A stretch of DNA of 64,000 nucleotides from Isochrysis galbana (GCA_018136815.1 CM030941.1:991582-1055581), one strand, 5' to 3'; shown: positions 52,377 through 62,800, counted from the first letter of the stretch. The notes: generated from the sequence alone by a model not told the origin. Translations and numbers: made by a program.

Positions 52377-52923
52377 TAGGACATAGCAGACACATAGACA
52401 AACAAAAAGGAAACACGAAACAGCCGATAGCCCGATGGCGCAGAAGGGAGTGTAGGACTAGACGATCGGGGATCGGGGCTTCACGCCGCCTGTCACCGGA
52501 AGCCCCGTACACCGAGCCCCTAAGTACCTAAGTAGAGCATGAGGGGACTACGAGTCGACGAGCCGCAAGGCAAGTGGAGGGAGTGATAAGTGATAAGTGA
52601 TAAGTTATGATAAGGGATGCGGGCGTGGCTGCAGACTAGACGTGCAAGGTCGCGCGCGCGGTGAGATGATTAAGAAGTTTTTTATGGCTGTCTAGATGGG
52701 TTTGGAAAATCAGGACATCGTCTCTTTATACTTTTAGAGACCTCTACTCCTACTCGAACACTCGAACCGTGGGAGAGAAGGTCATTGTTTTGTAGACTAC
52801 GGGAAGAGTACACATGATTGAGTGTGTCTGCCCTCGCCTCGTCGACGGTCCGCCGCTCGGCGCGCGGCAGTGGGTGGCCGCTGGGCTCTCGTTCGCTCTC
52901 CTGCGCGCCCAGTACGAGGCTGG
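52377..52923. other. Intergenic, upstream of the GTPase gene
   Basis: Short direct GTGATAA repeats (52584-52610) are the only structure seen. An in-frame extension of the GTPase reaches 52822 but starts on GTG. Confidence 0.4.
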
Positions 52924-54729
52924 ATGCTCGAGTTGCGCAGGCTACGCCTCTTGACCTCTGCTGCGCTCGCCGCCACCATCGTCCGCACGGCCTCCTTCCA
53001 TGGCCCCTCCGGCCTGAGGCTCACACGGGGCTTCAGCGCAAAAGGGACACGACCGCGTTCGCACACCTCGCGCATCTGGGCAGTCGCCGACTCTGGGCGG
53101 CCCTCTGCCAGTAGTGAAGAGGAGGGCTCGGGCTCGGGTTGGACGCCGCCGCCCGGCTTCGCTGTTTGGGACGAGGCAGACGATCCCACTGCATACGAGG
53201 CGGAGGCTGCAGCACGCCGCACTGTCAGTTTCAACTTTGGAGGAGGTATGGAGCGCGGCCGCGACAAAGTAGACGGCTCGCTCCTTCAGGCCGTTGTGGA
53301 AATGCCCCAAGGCTTCTGCACTGGCTGCGGAGTGCGGTTCCAGTCTGAGAACGAGCTGGCTCCGGGATATGTGCCTTCTTCTGTGTTGGAGACCAGCCTC
53401 ATCCATCGTGATGCTACTCCGAGTGAAGTGTTGGATGAGGTGATAGTTGGCAAGCCCAAGAAGGCACGACAGGTGACCTGCCAGCGATGCCACGCGCTGC
53501 GGTATCAAAATTCGCTCCCTGCTGACACGCTACGTGTCGGCGGCGGCCGGCCATCCGACGACCCCGAGGCGTGCGGTCACGAGGAACTGAGCCCATCTCA
53601 CTTCCGAGCGTTACTGCGATCACTGCGAACTCGGCAGTGCGTCATTGTGTGCGTAGTCGATCTGTTCGACTTCCATGGGTCGCTGGTGCCGGAGTTGAGC
53701 ACAATCGTTGGGGAGGGTAATCCTCTCATGCTCGTGGCAAACAAGAAAGACCTCATCCCTAAGGGAGTCAAGTCTGCTGCGATTGAGCGCTGGATCCGTT
53801 CCGAATGTAGGCGTGCATCCCTGCCACCGCTCCATTTCCTCGACTTGGTCTCAGCCAAGACGGGAGAAGGTATGCCACAGTTCCTCGCAAGGTTAGAAGC
53901 TCTCATGTCCCAGCGCCGCATGGATGCCTACATCCTCGGCGCAGCCAACGCCGGGAAGTCTTCAATCCTCAACTACATCCTCGACCACTCCTCGAGTTCG
54001 CAACGAGTGCTCGGTGGACGTGTTGGGAAGAAGGGACGAGCTGGCAATCAGGGGGGCAAGGAGGACGCGCCAGCGCTGACAACCTCACACTTGCCCGGCA
54101 CGACGCTTGGCTTTGTCAAGGCCGCGCTGCTCAACGGGCGTCACGCGATCTACGACACCCCGGGCTTGATCCTACCCAACCAACTAACCACGCTCCTCAC
54201 CACAGACGAGCTAGCTGGTGTGGTCCCAAAGAAGCGTGGTCAACACGTCTCCCTACGTATTGGCGAGGGGCAGTCCATCCTCTTGGGTGGCATTGCCCAG
54301 ATACACATGCGTGCAGGGCGACCTTTCTTGTTCACCCTCTACTTGGCCAACGCCGTTGCGGTGCATCCGACGAAGACCGAGAAGGTCCCACAAGTGCTCG
54401 AAAAGCATGTGGGTGGCATGCTCACGCCACCAGGATCCGCTGAGCGTTTGGAAGCCCTGGGCGAGCTCGAGGAGCACCAGGTGAATATCGAGGGACGGGG
54501 CTGGAACGAGGTGGCCGTTGACCTGGTCTTACCCGGTCTAGGATGGGTCGCCGTCACCGGCGTTGGCACTTGCACAGTTGGCGTCTCACTGCCGAAGCCC
54601 GTTCGTGTGGTCACTCGTGAACCGTTGCTTCCCGAGGAGAACTGGAAGAAAACCGCCTCCAAGTTCACCGGGTCGAAGCTTGTCGACGGCAAAGGCAATG
54701 CCAAGCGCCAAGCACGCGCTCGCCGATAG
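52924..54729 (+). CDS. Circularly permuted GTPase, YqeH/NOA1/BPG2 family, organelle-targeted
   Basis: 601 aa, intronless, first in-frame ATG at 52924. The leader LRRLRLLTSAALAATIVRTASF followed by a basic Ser/Pro region gives the signal-peptide plus ASF-type transit layout of secondary red plastids. A zinc finger (FCTGCGVRF near 131, CQRCHALRY near 185) precedes the permuted G motifs: G4 NKKDLIP at 273, G5-like SAKTGEG, G1 GAANAGKSS near 339, G3 DTPGLILP near 410. The C-terminal region (about 440-600) contains the conserved EEHQVNIEGRGWNEVAVDLV and WVAVTGVGTC segments. YqeH-type GTPases assist small-subunit ribosome assembly, here probably in the plastid. The family is certain, the compartment is inferred. 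Confidence 0.92.
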   Translation: MLELRRLRLLTSAALAATIVRTASFHGPSGLRLTRGFSAKGTRPRSHTSRIWAVADSGRPSASSEEEGSGSGWTPPPGFAVWDEADDPTAYEAEAAARRTVSFNFGGGMERGRDKVDGSLLQAVVEMPQGFCTGCGVRFQSENELAPGYVPSSVLETSLIHRDATPSEVLDEVIVGKPKKARQVTCQRCHALRYQNSLPADTLRVGGGRPSDDPEACGHEELSPSHFRALLRSLRTRQCVIVCVVDLFDFHGSLVPELSTIVGEGNPLMLVANKKDLIPKGVKSAAIERWIRSECRRASLPPLHFLDLVSAKTGEGMPQFLARLEALMSQRRMDAYILGAANAGKSSILNYILDHSSSSQRVLGGRVGKKGRAGNQGGKEDAPALTTSHLPGTTLGFVKAALLNGRHAIYDTPGLILPNQLTTLLTTDELAGVVPKKRGQHVSLRIGEGQSILLGGIAQIHMRAGRPFLFTLYLANAVAVHPTKTEKVPQVLEKHVGGMLTPPGSAERLEALGELEEHQVNIEGRGWNEVAVDLVLPGLGWVAVTGVGTCTVGVSLPKPVRVVTREPLLPEENWKKTASKFTGSKLVDGKGNAKRQARARR

Positions 54730-55265
54730 AGGGATTTTTTGGTCATGATCATGACGACGTAAGAAAGAACACGCTTTTCTGTTCCTCCTCCTCTTCGGTG
54801 ATCTCGGGTCTTGGCAATCGCTTTTAGATGTTGTGTGGGTGGCTAGCAGAAATGTGTTGGGTGTGTGGGAGACAGTGATAAAAATCTTTGAATGAACATA
54901 TTGTTATGATAGGGGACAACTAAGTTTATACTTATTGTATTCCTGCTATTGGAAGGCAGCAAGTACGCCGAGCTCTCGCTCTCGCCCACGCTGCGCCCAA
55001 CAAGCCAGCAACTCTCCTCTCCAAGGCCACCGGCAAGCGCGTCGTGGTGTACGAGGAAGCGTTCGACGCAGTGAAGGTGAGGGAAGGGAGGTAAGGGCGT
55101 TGGCTGATGTGCAGTAGCAAAAGTATGCGCTGTCTAGCAATAGGCAATAGGTGTGCGGCCCTGAATCTTCAGATCTTTTTTTTTCGACGCAGTGAAGGTG
55201 GTCCACGAGAATAGTGAGTGCGCCTCCCCCCACACCCGCCTCCCCCGCCCCTCACACGTGACGCC
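54730..55265. other. 3' flank with mobile-element termini
   Basis: 54918-54936 repeats the ACTAAGTTTATACTTA terminus seen at 11710 and 44157. 55140-55180 is an arm of the AATCTTCAGAT foldback family. The word TTCGACGCAGTGAAGGTG occurs twice (55065 and 55184). No gene seen. Confidence 0.4.
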
Positions 55266-55410
55266 CTCCTCCTTGCCTGGGCGCGCGCGCGGAGGAAAAG
55301 AACCTCGCGCGCGGGGGGGGAAGAATACAACGCGGCCGGAGGCGACGGACTGCACGCCAAGGGAAAGAACCTGCCGCGGGGAGGGGCGAGGGACCGAGGC
55401 CCCCCTACCC
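55266..55410 (-). repeat. LTR fragment of the chromovirus, opposite orientation
   Basis: AAAAGAACCTCGCGCGCGGG, GGCCGGAGGCGACGGACTGC, GGGAAAGAACCTGCCGCGGG and GAGGGACCGAGG are, in order, the reverse complement of 14335-14460 inside the LTR/leader. About 140 bp, somewhat diverged. Confidence 0.75.
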
Positions 55411-55706
55411 CCTCACGCGGAAAGTTGTCAGATTCCGAATACGGGGGTCTCGCCCTTCCCCCACTCTGTGACCCCTTGCCGCGTGAGGGGCGTAGGGCAG
55501 AGAGCAACAACTTCCTCTGTACCACTCGGCGGATTGCCCCGAGCGAGCCGACCCCGTCACGCGGATTTCAACCCCAGTGTGCCGTGAGTGCTTGCGTGTG
55601 TGTGCGCTCGTGTGGGTGGGTGGGTGCTGTAATGGTGTTTTAAAGCTTTTCTCTCTCTCATGTTTGGTTTTTTTGGGGGGATGGGGGGGGGGGAGGGAGG
55701 AGGGCT
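55411..55706. other. Intergenic, no gene seen
   Basis: Contains CCCCCTCACGCGGAAAGTTG and related words (CCTTGCCGCGTGAGGGG, CCCGTCACGCGGATTTC) that look like a small inverted repeat; otherwise only G-runs. Confidence 0.3.
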
Positions 55707-56327
55707 TCACCCCCGCGCGCCCTGCGCCCTGATCAGCTCGAGAATCGCACGCCCTGTCTCGGCGTCGAGCCAGTCGACGGCTCTCCGACCCGCGCCGTCG
55801 AGGAGCTCTTTGTCGACGATCGAGTCCGCGCGGAAGAGGAGCGCCGCCGCCTCCACCCGGCGGTGCCGCACGGCCATGTGGAGGGCCGTGGAGCGCGAGC
55901 CCGGTTGCTGGTGGTTCGGCAGGCAATCCGGCCGGCGCAGCAGCAGCCCCACCGCCTCGGCGAAGCCGCACGCGCTCGCCGTCATCAGCGGCGAGATCCC
56001 GTTCCTCGTGAGGACATTGGCGCGCGCGCCGGCCTTGAGCAGCGCCCGTACGGTGGGCGTGTCGAAGTGCATGCACGCGACGTGGAGGCAGGAGTGCCCC
56101 ATCGCATCGGTCGCGTTCACGTCGCCCCCCTCCCTTGCGAAGTAGGCGATGGCGTGAGGGAGCCTGCGCAGCTCCTCCGGGTGTCCGCCTTCGAGGACGA
56201 GCCGGCAGATCGCCAGCAGGTCGGGCGCCCTGTCCATGTCGACCCTCCCGCGCGCGTCGAGGAGGAGGTGCTCCTTGGCGCTCTTGCGCGGGAAGCCTCG
56301 TTGGGCGTCGCGCCCGCGCTTCGCCAT
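55707..56327 (-). CDS. Ankyrin-repeat protein
   Basis: 206 aa, intronless, ATG at 56327 (MAKRGRDAQRGFPRKSAKEH, basic). Four to five ankyrin units follow: GGDVNATDAMGHSCLHVACM, GARANVLTRNGISPLMTASA, SRSTALHMAVRHRRVEAAAL, DGAGRRAVDWLDAETGRAIL. Ankyrin arrays mediate protein binding; no effector domain is attached. It is the last of three co-oriented intronless frames (57450 to 55707), 55 bp from its neighbour, spacing far tighter than elsewhere in the window. Confidence 0.8.
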   Translation of the reverse strand: MAKRGRDAQRGFPRKSAKEHLLLDARGRVDMDRAPDLLAICRLVLEGGHPEELRRLPHAIAYFAREGGDVNATDAMGHSCLHVACMHFDTPTVRALLKAGARANVLTRNGISPLMTASACGFAEAVGLLLRRPDCLPNHQQPGSRSTALHMAVRHRRVEAAALLFRADSIVDKELLDGAGRRAVDWLDAETGRAILELIRAQGARG

Positions 56328-56382
56328 GGTGGCGGGGGAGGGGTCGCTTGCTATTGGGGCGGTGTAGAATAATTTACCTCCT

Positions 56383-56964
56383 CTATTTATTTGGAGCGAA
56401 TGCGACCCGGTCCAAAGACCGGGCAAAGGGTTTGAAGGCACCGCGCGTCGCCAACCATGACATTGCGGCTTTGATGGCATTGATGGAGGGGAATGTACTG
56501 TCGAATGTTCGACCGAACATTCGCAGAATGGTGGCCTTGGTGGCGTCCTTGTACTCTTGCTCGTTCAGTGTGACATTCTCGGTCGCGTCCAACCAGAACC
56601 TCGCCTTTTCCTTCGTCGTTTCGAGAGGGACTTGATATTCTCGTGAGAGTAACCCCCCTGCGGCGCTAATTACGGCGTCTGCGGCAACCTCGAACACTTG
56701 TTTCTTCAGAAGAGTGATGCTGTCGAGCACGTTGTCCGGATTCCAAAAATAAGGTGTAGAGTCTAATAGGAATTTGAGATCTTCGTCATTTTTGAACACG
56801 TTGATGAGACTAGTAATCACGGTTCCTTGATCAGCGTTGTTTGTAAACTTTTCCCATTGCTCGTCATTTAGAGCAACCAAGCTTATATTCGTGAGACTCT
56901 CCGGACGCTGTTTCTTTTCGTTCTTCCTTATAAGGGATTCGGCGACCCTTTTGTTGTCGTCCAT
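56383..56964 (-). CDS. Orphan protein, 193 aa, low GC
   Basis: ATG at 56964, single exon: MDDNKRVAESLIRKNEKKQR, LNDEQWEKFTNNADQGTVIT, STPYFWNPDNVLDSITLLKK, ENVTLNEQEYKDATKATILR. It is rich in Asn, Lys and Thr and clearly lower in GC than the flanking genes, so it is probably of different origin. Mostly helical in appearance, no membrane segment or signal peptide. I do not recognise a family. With two ankyrin frames on either side it could be a fragment of an integrated large DNA virus or another transferred segment, but that is inference. Confidence 0.65.
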   Translation of the reverse strand: MDDNKRVAESLIRKNEKKQRPESLTNISLVALNDEQWEKFTNNADQGTVITSLINVFKNDEDLKFLLDSTPYFWNPDNVLDSITLLKKQVFEVAADAVISAAGGLLSREYQVPLETTKEKARFWLDATENVTLNEQEYKDATKATILRMFGRTFDSTFPSINAIKAAMSWLATRGAFKPFARSLDRVAFAPNK

Positions 56965-57153
56965 GCTAGCTACTTTAACTATGTATCAATAAAAAAACCC
57001 ATAACGAAACGCACACAGACACGATGTCACGAGGCCTTAAAACCCGTCACGAAACACCAAACGGCACTTCACAACTAGGTTTCAATTACATTGGGGGGGG
57101 GTTCATCCGGAGGGTCCCCCCATTTCTTTCACTCACACGTACAATCCGCAACC

Positions 57154-57450
57154 TCAGGCTGACATCGCCGCGAGCAACATCGCCATGAACAGCGCGTTCG
57201 CGCACCGGTGGGAGCCTTCCTCGTGCGCGATCTCCACGGCCGTCCTTCCGGAGTGGTCCACGGCGTCGAGGTCCGCGCCGGCGGCGATCAGCGCCCCGAC
57301 GCACTCGCGCCGATCGGCCTCGCACGCGAGCATCAAGGCGGTCTTGCCCTCTCCGTCGGCCACATCCAGCGCCGCGCCCGCCGCGAGCAGCGCCTCCACG
57401 CACTCGCGCCCATCGGCGCCATGCAGATAGTGGAGAGGGCGCGGCCGGCG
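57154..57450 (-). pseudogene. Ankyrin-repeat fragment without start
   Basis: GRECVEALLAAGAALDVADG, GKTALMLACEADRRECVGAL, GADLDAVDHSGRTAVEIAHE: two and a half ankyrin units. The frame begins after a TGA near 57458 and has no ATG before the first repeat, while the adjacent frame upstream is open, so a 5' frameshift or lost exon is likely. Confidence 0.6.
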
Positions 57451-57639
57451 CGGTCAGAAGTCGCGCGCGCGCCCCCTCGCGCTCATTTCGAAGCTGGAAG
57501 CTGGCCCAGCAGGAGTCCTCGCGCACGCGTAGGGATCGCACGAGCTAAGGCTCTGGAGCAGCTTGCGCGGCAAAAGTCTCTTGCGCGCTAGCGTGGGGCC
57601 GCACGCTCATCTCAGCAGGGAACTCGATAGGCTCTCGCT

Positions 57640-57980
57640 CACTTTCCTCTCTTCCTCTCCCTCCCACCTCCCTCCCTCCTCCTCTCTCTCTCTTTGTCCG
57701 TCTCTGTCTCTATCTTTGCCTCTCTGTCTCCGTTTGTCTCTTTCTCTCCGTCCCTCCCTCCCTCTCTCCCTCCCTCCCTCCTATCCTCCCTCCCTTTCCT
57801 TACTCACTCACTCACTCACTCACTCTCACTCCCCCCCACCTTCCCCTCTCCCTCTCTCTCCCCATCCACCCCTCCATCCCCATCCCTCTCTCTCCCCCTC
57901 TCTTCCTCTTTCTCTTTCACTTTCACTCACTCACGCACTTACTTACTCACTCATTCACTCACTCACTCACACGTGCGCTT
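57640..57980. repeat. CT / CCCT / CACT simple-repeat tract
   Basis: About 340 bp of TCTC, CCTCC and ACTC units changing gradually into (ACTC)n at 57805-57830 and 57925-57970. The long Ser/Pro/Leu frames here are artefacts. Confidence 0.9.
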
Positions 57981-58979
57981 GCCAACGTACATATGGAGTA
58001 TGTACGGATGGCTTCTTACTGGCACTCGCGCGCATGCGCCGCGCGACGCGGAAGCTGCTGCGACGCACGCTAGCGGCAAACGAGATGAGGCGTTCTCAAT
58101 AGTATTAGGTGTATAATAGATCGGAGTTTTGTTTTCAGGGCTTGCGAGCTGATACAAGGAACTGATATCAGTATGAGCTCCAATACGGTGCGAGCTCGTA
58201 AGCTGATGCAACATCCTTGAATTTCGGGAGCTCAAAGTTCTTCTGCGTCGCGCCGTCGACGATGAAGGTCCAAATGAATCGCGGCCTGAGGATGGCTCTG
58301 AGCCCGGCGTCGTCGAGAACGCACCGCTCGACGTTCATGGCTTGCTTGTGACGAAACAGGCTTTCTGCTGCGCAAGCCCTTTCCTTGCAGCACTCCAGCA
58401 ACCCCGGGAGTGCGCAACGCTACCCCTTCGCCGTCTGAAGGAGCCTAGGCCCCAGACATGACCATTAATGCAAGCCGGGGCGCTCAGATGACCCGCCCGC
58501 CCGTCCCCGGGCTCTGCCGGGGTCTCTGCAGGGCCTGCAGGGACATCTTCACCTGCGTCTTCACCTGCGTCGGTGTGCGGCATCGGCCAGCGGCTCAGTG
58601 CAGGTGCGCATCTTCCCAGTTGGAATTTTTTTATTTGTTGGCGATCGGGAGAAAATTTCCCCGCGATCTAGCTTTCGGGGGCCCCCGGTAATAATAAAAC
58701 AACTGAGCGATAGTACCACTACTCTCACTAGCCTGGTACCAACACGCCAACACGACAGCCCTCAGCGCACCTGCCCGTACACCTTGGCGCGTGCTGTTGA
58801 CACAGATACATACTCATATGCACCCCTCCAAATCTCCCCCCTCGCATGCCCCCGGCTCCCATTCTAACTCCCCACAAGTTAAAATGAGGGAAAACCCATT
58901 GAGGCGGACCGACCTACGTCGGCCGACTCTCCGGGAAAAAGCACCGGGGGGGGGGGGGGAGGAACCTCTCGTCATGAAG
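57981..58979. other. Intergenic repeats, no gene seen
   Basis: 58640-58690 (GTTGGCGATCGGGAGAAAAT, then GGGGGCCCCCGGTA) is a fragment of the palindrome-rich LTR. 58168-58401 on the minus strand is open and protein-like near FELPKFKDVASAYELAPYW but has no identifiable family. Confidence 0.4.
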
Positions 58980-59192
58980 AAGAACGGCCCTTACAGCTCT
59001 CGCCGCGAGCTGTCCTCGAGAAATAAAAGACTGCGCCTCGAGATACCTGCCACCTTGGTTCCCGTAGGCGTCTTGAGTCTCCCCCTCCTCATCTTCCTCC
59101 TGTCGCCAGCCGCCCCTCTCCGCCCGTTTGCTTCGGGGGCCCCCGGTAGCTCCTGGGGGGCGTTGGCTCGTTGGCTCCTCGGTGGTAACATA
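58980..59192. repeat. Repeat shared with 62800-62945, plus LTR end
   Basis: 58985-59135 (CTTACAGCTCTCGCCGCGAG, GAGATACCTGCCACC, TCCTGTCGCCAGCCG, CGCCCGTTTGCT) is a diverged direct copy of 62803-62936. It is fused at 59135 to the terminal 55 bp of the palindrome-rich LTR (GGTAGCTCCTGGGGGGCG to GGTAACA). Confidence 0.6.
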
Positions 59193-59302
59193 CAAATAAA
59201 TACCTGCAAGTCTACAAAAGAACGCACACGCAAGGCGGCCTCGCGGTCGGTCGCGCGCTCTCGGGGCCTCAGCGGGGCGGGCGTGGGGGCGGCGGATCTA
59301 GG

Positions 59303-60359
59303 ATGGGCTGGACCCCGCCGCTGTTCGTGGGCGAGGGACCGCGGCCGAGCGATGAGGCTGGTGAGACAGAGGACGCGGGCTTCGAAGCCCTCGCATCCCC
59401 CGAGCCGCAGGGCGTCTTCATCGGCAACTTGCCTGGCTCAGCCACCTCGGAGCTCCTCACGGAGCTGCTGCTGCAGGTAGAGCCACATCTGCCCTCCCGG
59501 CACCGGTGAGAGTATCGGCTGGGATGCACGCGCGGCTGATGAATGTCACTGTCGGCATGGATTCCGAATCCCCGTGAGCAGACACAACTTGGACACCTCT
59601 GACGTTTGCATGGATCCCACCAGCATGAGAGCACATGTGAGGGCACTGCTGCCCTATGTTCTCAATGCCCCATCCCTTTGCGCATTGTGTTAGGCTGGGC
59701 CGCTCGCCGGGGACGTGCGATTGCCCAAAGACGCCACGGGGACGGGCCACCGCGGTTTTGCATTTGCCGAGTATAGTGATCCATCCTCCACACTGTACGC
59801 TATTGCATTATTTGATGGCCTGAACTTTGGTGGAAGGCCACTGCGCGTGAATCCGTCGGGGGGCGGTCGTGGAGGAGTCCAGTTGGTGAATCCGACCTTG
59901 GATGCTTTGCGTGAAGTTGCAATGAACCCGAACGCCTGGAATGGAGACGTGTCTCCATCTTGTGTGGGAGATCCTTATGGGCATTTTGGTGAAAGCCGTC
60001 GTTTGGGGCGCTCACATTCACGGTCCCGCTCACACCGCCGCCGCTCCTCGCGCTCTCGTTCGTATTCCCGTTCACGCCGACGGCATGCCCCGCCCTCCTC
60101 CTCGTGCTCCCCGCGCCGTCGGCGGCGATCTCGCTCGAAAAGCCATGAGAAGCGACGGCGTTCTAGACCATTTTCTCCTCGTTCTAGATCATTTTCTCCT
60201 CAACGACGGCGAGAACATCATGGTAAGTCTTATCGCCAAAGCCACAAAGACAGATATGTTGACTACTTCCGTGATCGGCAGAGACTACATCTCGAAACTA
60301 ACACTGAATGGGAGCCCCAACTCAACGACCGTCAGCATTGCACTCCCCGGTATCACTAA
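59303..60359 (+). CDS. SF3b4-like RRM protein with RS tail, two exons
   Basis: Exons 59303..59476 and 59694..60359 (CAG/GTAGAG donor, GTTAG acceptor, in phase), 279 aa. One RRM at about residues 37-110: RNP2 VFIGNLPG, then LLTELLLQ joined across the intron to AGPLAGDVRLPKDATG, RNP1 RGFAFAEY, LFDGLNFGGRPLRVN. The spacing and the LLQAGP...PKD signature are those of SF3b subunit 4 (SAP49) of the U2 snRNP. Unlike human SF3b4 there is only one RRM and the C-terminus is an RS/Arg-rich domain (about 165-250) instead of a Pro-rich tail. A role in pre-mRNA splicing is likely. Confidence 0.85.
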
Positions 60360-60689
60360 TGCCGTCGCTCCGTCGCTCAAACTAAGTTTACTTGGCCTAT
60401 GGGCAATTTTTGTCTTGCTTTCTTGCTGTTGGACTCGTGTCTCCATCTCTTACTGTACCCTCATTCCGGTTGCTTCTTCTTTCTTTTCCTCCACTGTTTT
60501 GTGCTTGCGATTCTTGGAGGTCTTGCAATAGGCATATTCATTCGCCGCGTGCTCAAAAAATCTTTCGTCATCTCACGCGCGCGACAATGACGTCGCTTTC
60601 ACCCAAGCCGAGCCAAGCCCATGGTAGCGCACCTGGACCGCACCCCCAAAACCAAAAAAAAGGAACGAGGGGGGGGAGGTAAGGAGGCG

Positions 60690-61135
60690 GATAGAAGGGA
60701 AGTAGGGGCGATGTCGGATGGGAGGTAGAAGAGGTTCCAGTCTACAGTCTATAGTCTATAGCAGTAGGTGTTAGCCCTAAATCTTCAATCTCAATCTTCA
60801 GATTTCAGATGTTTTTATGTCTCTGTGGCAATAGCACGCGTCAAGGCGTACGGGCAGGTGCAGGTGCGCTGAGGGGATTAGGGGTCTCGTGATAGTACCG
60901 AGCTAGTGGGAATAGTGGTACTAACGACTAACGCTCAGATATTTTATTATCATTATCATTAAGGTACGTAAATAAAGAATTTGCGCACGCGCCCCATGGG
61001 GGGATCTATCAGGTCGCGTTCCGTCGAATATGGTATATGGGACCGACTAAAAAAAACATCTGAAGATTCTGGGCTACACACCTACTATACTAGGGTACTT
61101 CCCCATCCCTTCTGACATCGCCCTTGTCTTCCCAT
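60690..61135. mobile_element. Foldback element, about 120-bp arms
   Basis: The left arm (AGGGAAGTAGGGGCGATGTC, AGTAGGTGTTAGCCC, AATCTTCAGATTTC) and the right arm (AAAAAACATCTGAAGATTC, GGGCTACACACCTACT, TTCTGACATCGCCCTTG) are inverted, imperfect copies. The loop (60820-61040) holds a GACGGAACGCGAC-type word at 61011-61035 (minus). Single arms occur at 41500, 45232, 45380, 46590 and 55140. Confidence 0.6.
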
Positions 61136-62800
61136 CCCTCCACCTCCTCCCCTGCCCCCCTTCGTTCTTTTGTCTCCGGTGTCCGGGGTCCGGCTTGGGT
61201 GCGCTACCACGAGCCTGGTTCAGAGCGCGGGTTCCGGGCAGGCCTGTTGTCGGTCTATTGTGTACGCGTGACTGGTGGGCGGTATATGGGACCGACTAAA
61301 AATAAAAATGTTCGCATGGTCCTCTTTCGACGGAACGCGACCTTCGGTTCCTTAATTAACATCTCAGCTGCATTTATTTCGGATAAAGGTACCCTGCTTT
61401 ATAGGACGAGTCCTACAATGTAGGACGACGTTGTGAACTATGAAGACACGGTTCAATCTAGGAATGGGGAGCTAGGATTTGGTTTCTGTGTTCATCTCAT
61501 TGCCCTCATTGAGTCCTCCTAGAGGCTCAAGACACCATTCTCAAAGCATAATGAGTTATTTGCCACTCGCGGAAGCCTTCCTGGCAAAAAACGGCGTTGT
61601 CCTACGAATTGCCGCAAACACCTGAGGACACGATTCTTGAGGCTCATGATGAGTTCCCTAGAACTTGCTCCCACGAGATGAAATGCTCTTTGGCATGGGT
61701 TCTCTTCGACCTTCAGTGGAGACCAAGCTTGGTTTTGAAGCCCAATGAGAGTTTTGGATGCTTTTGCCTCTTGCGGGGCAAAAACAAAACTCTCGACGCA
61801 CCCGGTGGCCTCCGATGGCCGAAGTACTCAGTTCACGCTGGAGCCGAAAGCTCGGTCAAGACGAAGTCTACAGCCTTGGCCATAGTGGGAGCTAAGGATC
61901 TCAAGACGGAGTTGGGACTATCCTTCAGTTGGTGGGAAGTCCCAATCCTTCACTCTCGAAAGTTGTGTGGCTTTCAAGCTCAGGGTCCTACAAATACACC
62001 GAAATCGTAGGACGCGGTCCTATAATGTAGGACGGAACTTTTTAGCCGATTTGCACTTGGCACTTGATTCCCGCCCGATGCAGCGCTGTATCAGTCTGCC
62101 TGCAGTCCGATGTTGCATCCGCGATCGACCTTTTGAAAAGGACCTTTTTGTTTTAGAAGTCGTCTACGTTTCTATGCCCTCTCCCTTTCGCCCTCGCCTC
62201 CTTTGTCGCCTACCTTGTCGCCTGCTTTGTCCTTCGCCAGGTTTTTACCTCCTTGCGTGTCCCTAGCGTTTTTAAGTTTAAGTGCTGTCGCGCGTGCTTA
62301 GGTTTAGGTATGGCCGGTCCAGGGAACCACCCCCTTGTGTGACCCTGATCTCCCCTCAGGTGTTAGCGGTTGGATTATAGCTCGTGGCGCTGCTTTACTT
62401 CGGTCGTCGGTCGTCGGTCTTCATCAAACCACTTGGGGCTTGTGGCTTTTCGAAAGATTCCTTCCTTATTCCTGTGCGCTAAGTAACTGTCGCCCCGTCG
62501 GATCGTCCGTCGCCCCCTCGCTCTCTTGTCGGCATTCTCTCTCTTCCTTGTTCTATTTGTCAGCAGGTCTCTGTGCGTTCCGTGCGGAAGATATGTAAGA
62601 TGTAAAATGTAAGTAAGTGTTGGGAGTGTTGATGTGAGTGTGGTGCCGTGTCATCAGTCCGACGGACTCTAGCCGATCTGTCGTCTGTCGTTCGTCGTTC
62701 TCGCTCTCGTTCTCGTTCTCGTCCCCGTTCTCGCCCCTCGTTCTCAACACTCCATTTGTACCAATCCTCAACCTCAGCCCCAGCCTCAGCCTATCCAGCC
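61136..62800. other. Unassigned region with short palindromes
   Basis: TAGGACGAGTCCTACAATG and TAGGACGCGGTCCTATAATG, each followed by TAGGACG, lie at 61404-61430 and 62008-62032 and bracket about 600 bp that contains no recognisable protein. GGTATATGGGACCGACTAAA occurs at 61031 and 61281. 62090-62600 is T/C-rich like 10000-10430. No host gene seen. Confidence 0.4.

Noticed and set aside
57563-58116. Two overlapping Ser/Pro/Leu-rich frames of about 140-180 codons
   Set aside because: They arise from the CT/CCCT/ACTC simple-repeat tract; all frames are open for compositional reasons.
61597-62010. 137-codon frame at 61.6 kb
   Set aside because: No recognisable motif, no ATG-based start context, and it sits between short TAGGAC palindromes of a likely repeat; composition is not convincingly coding.
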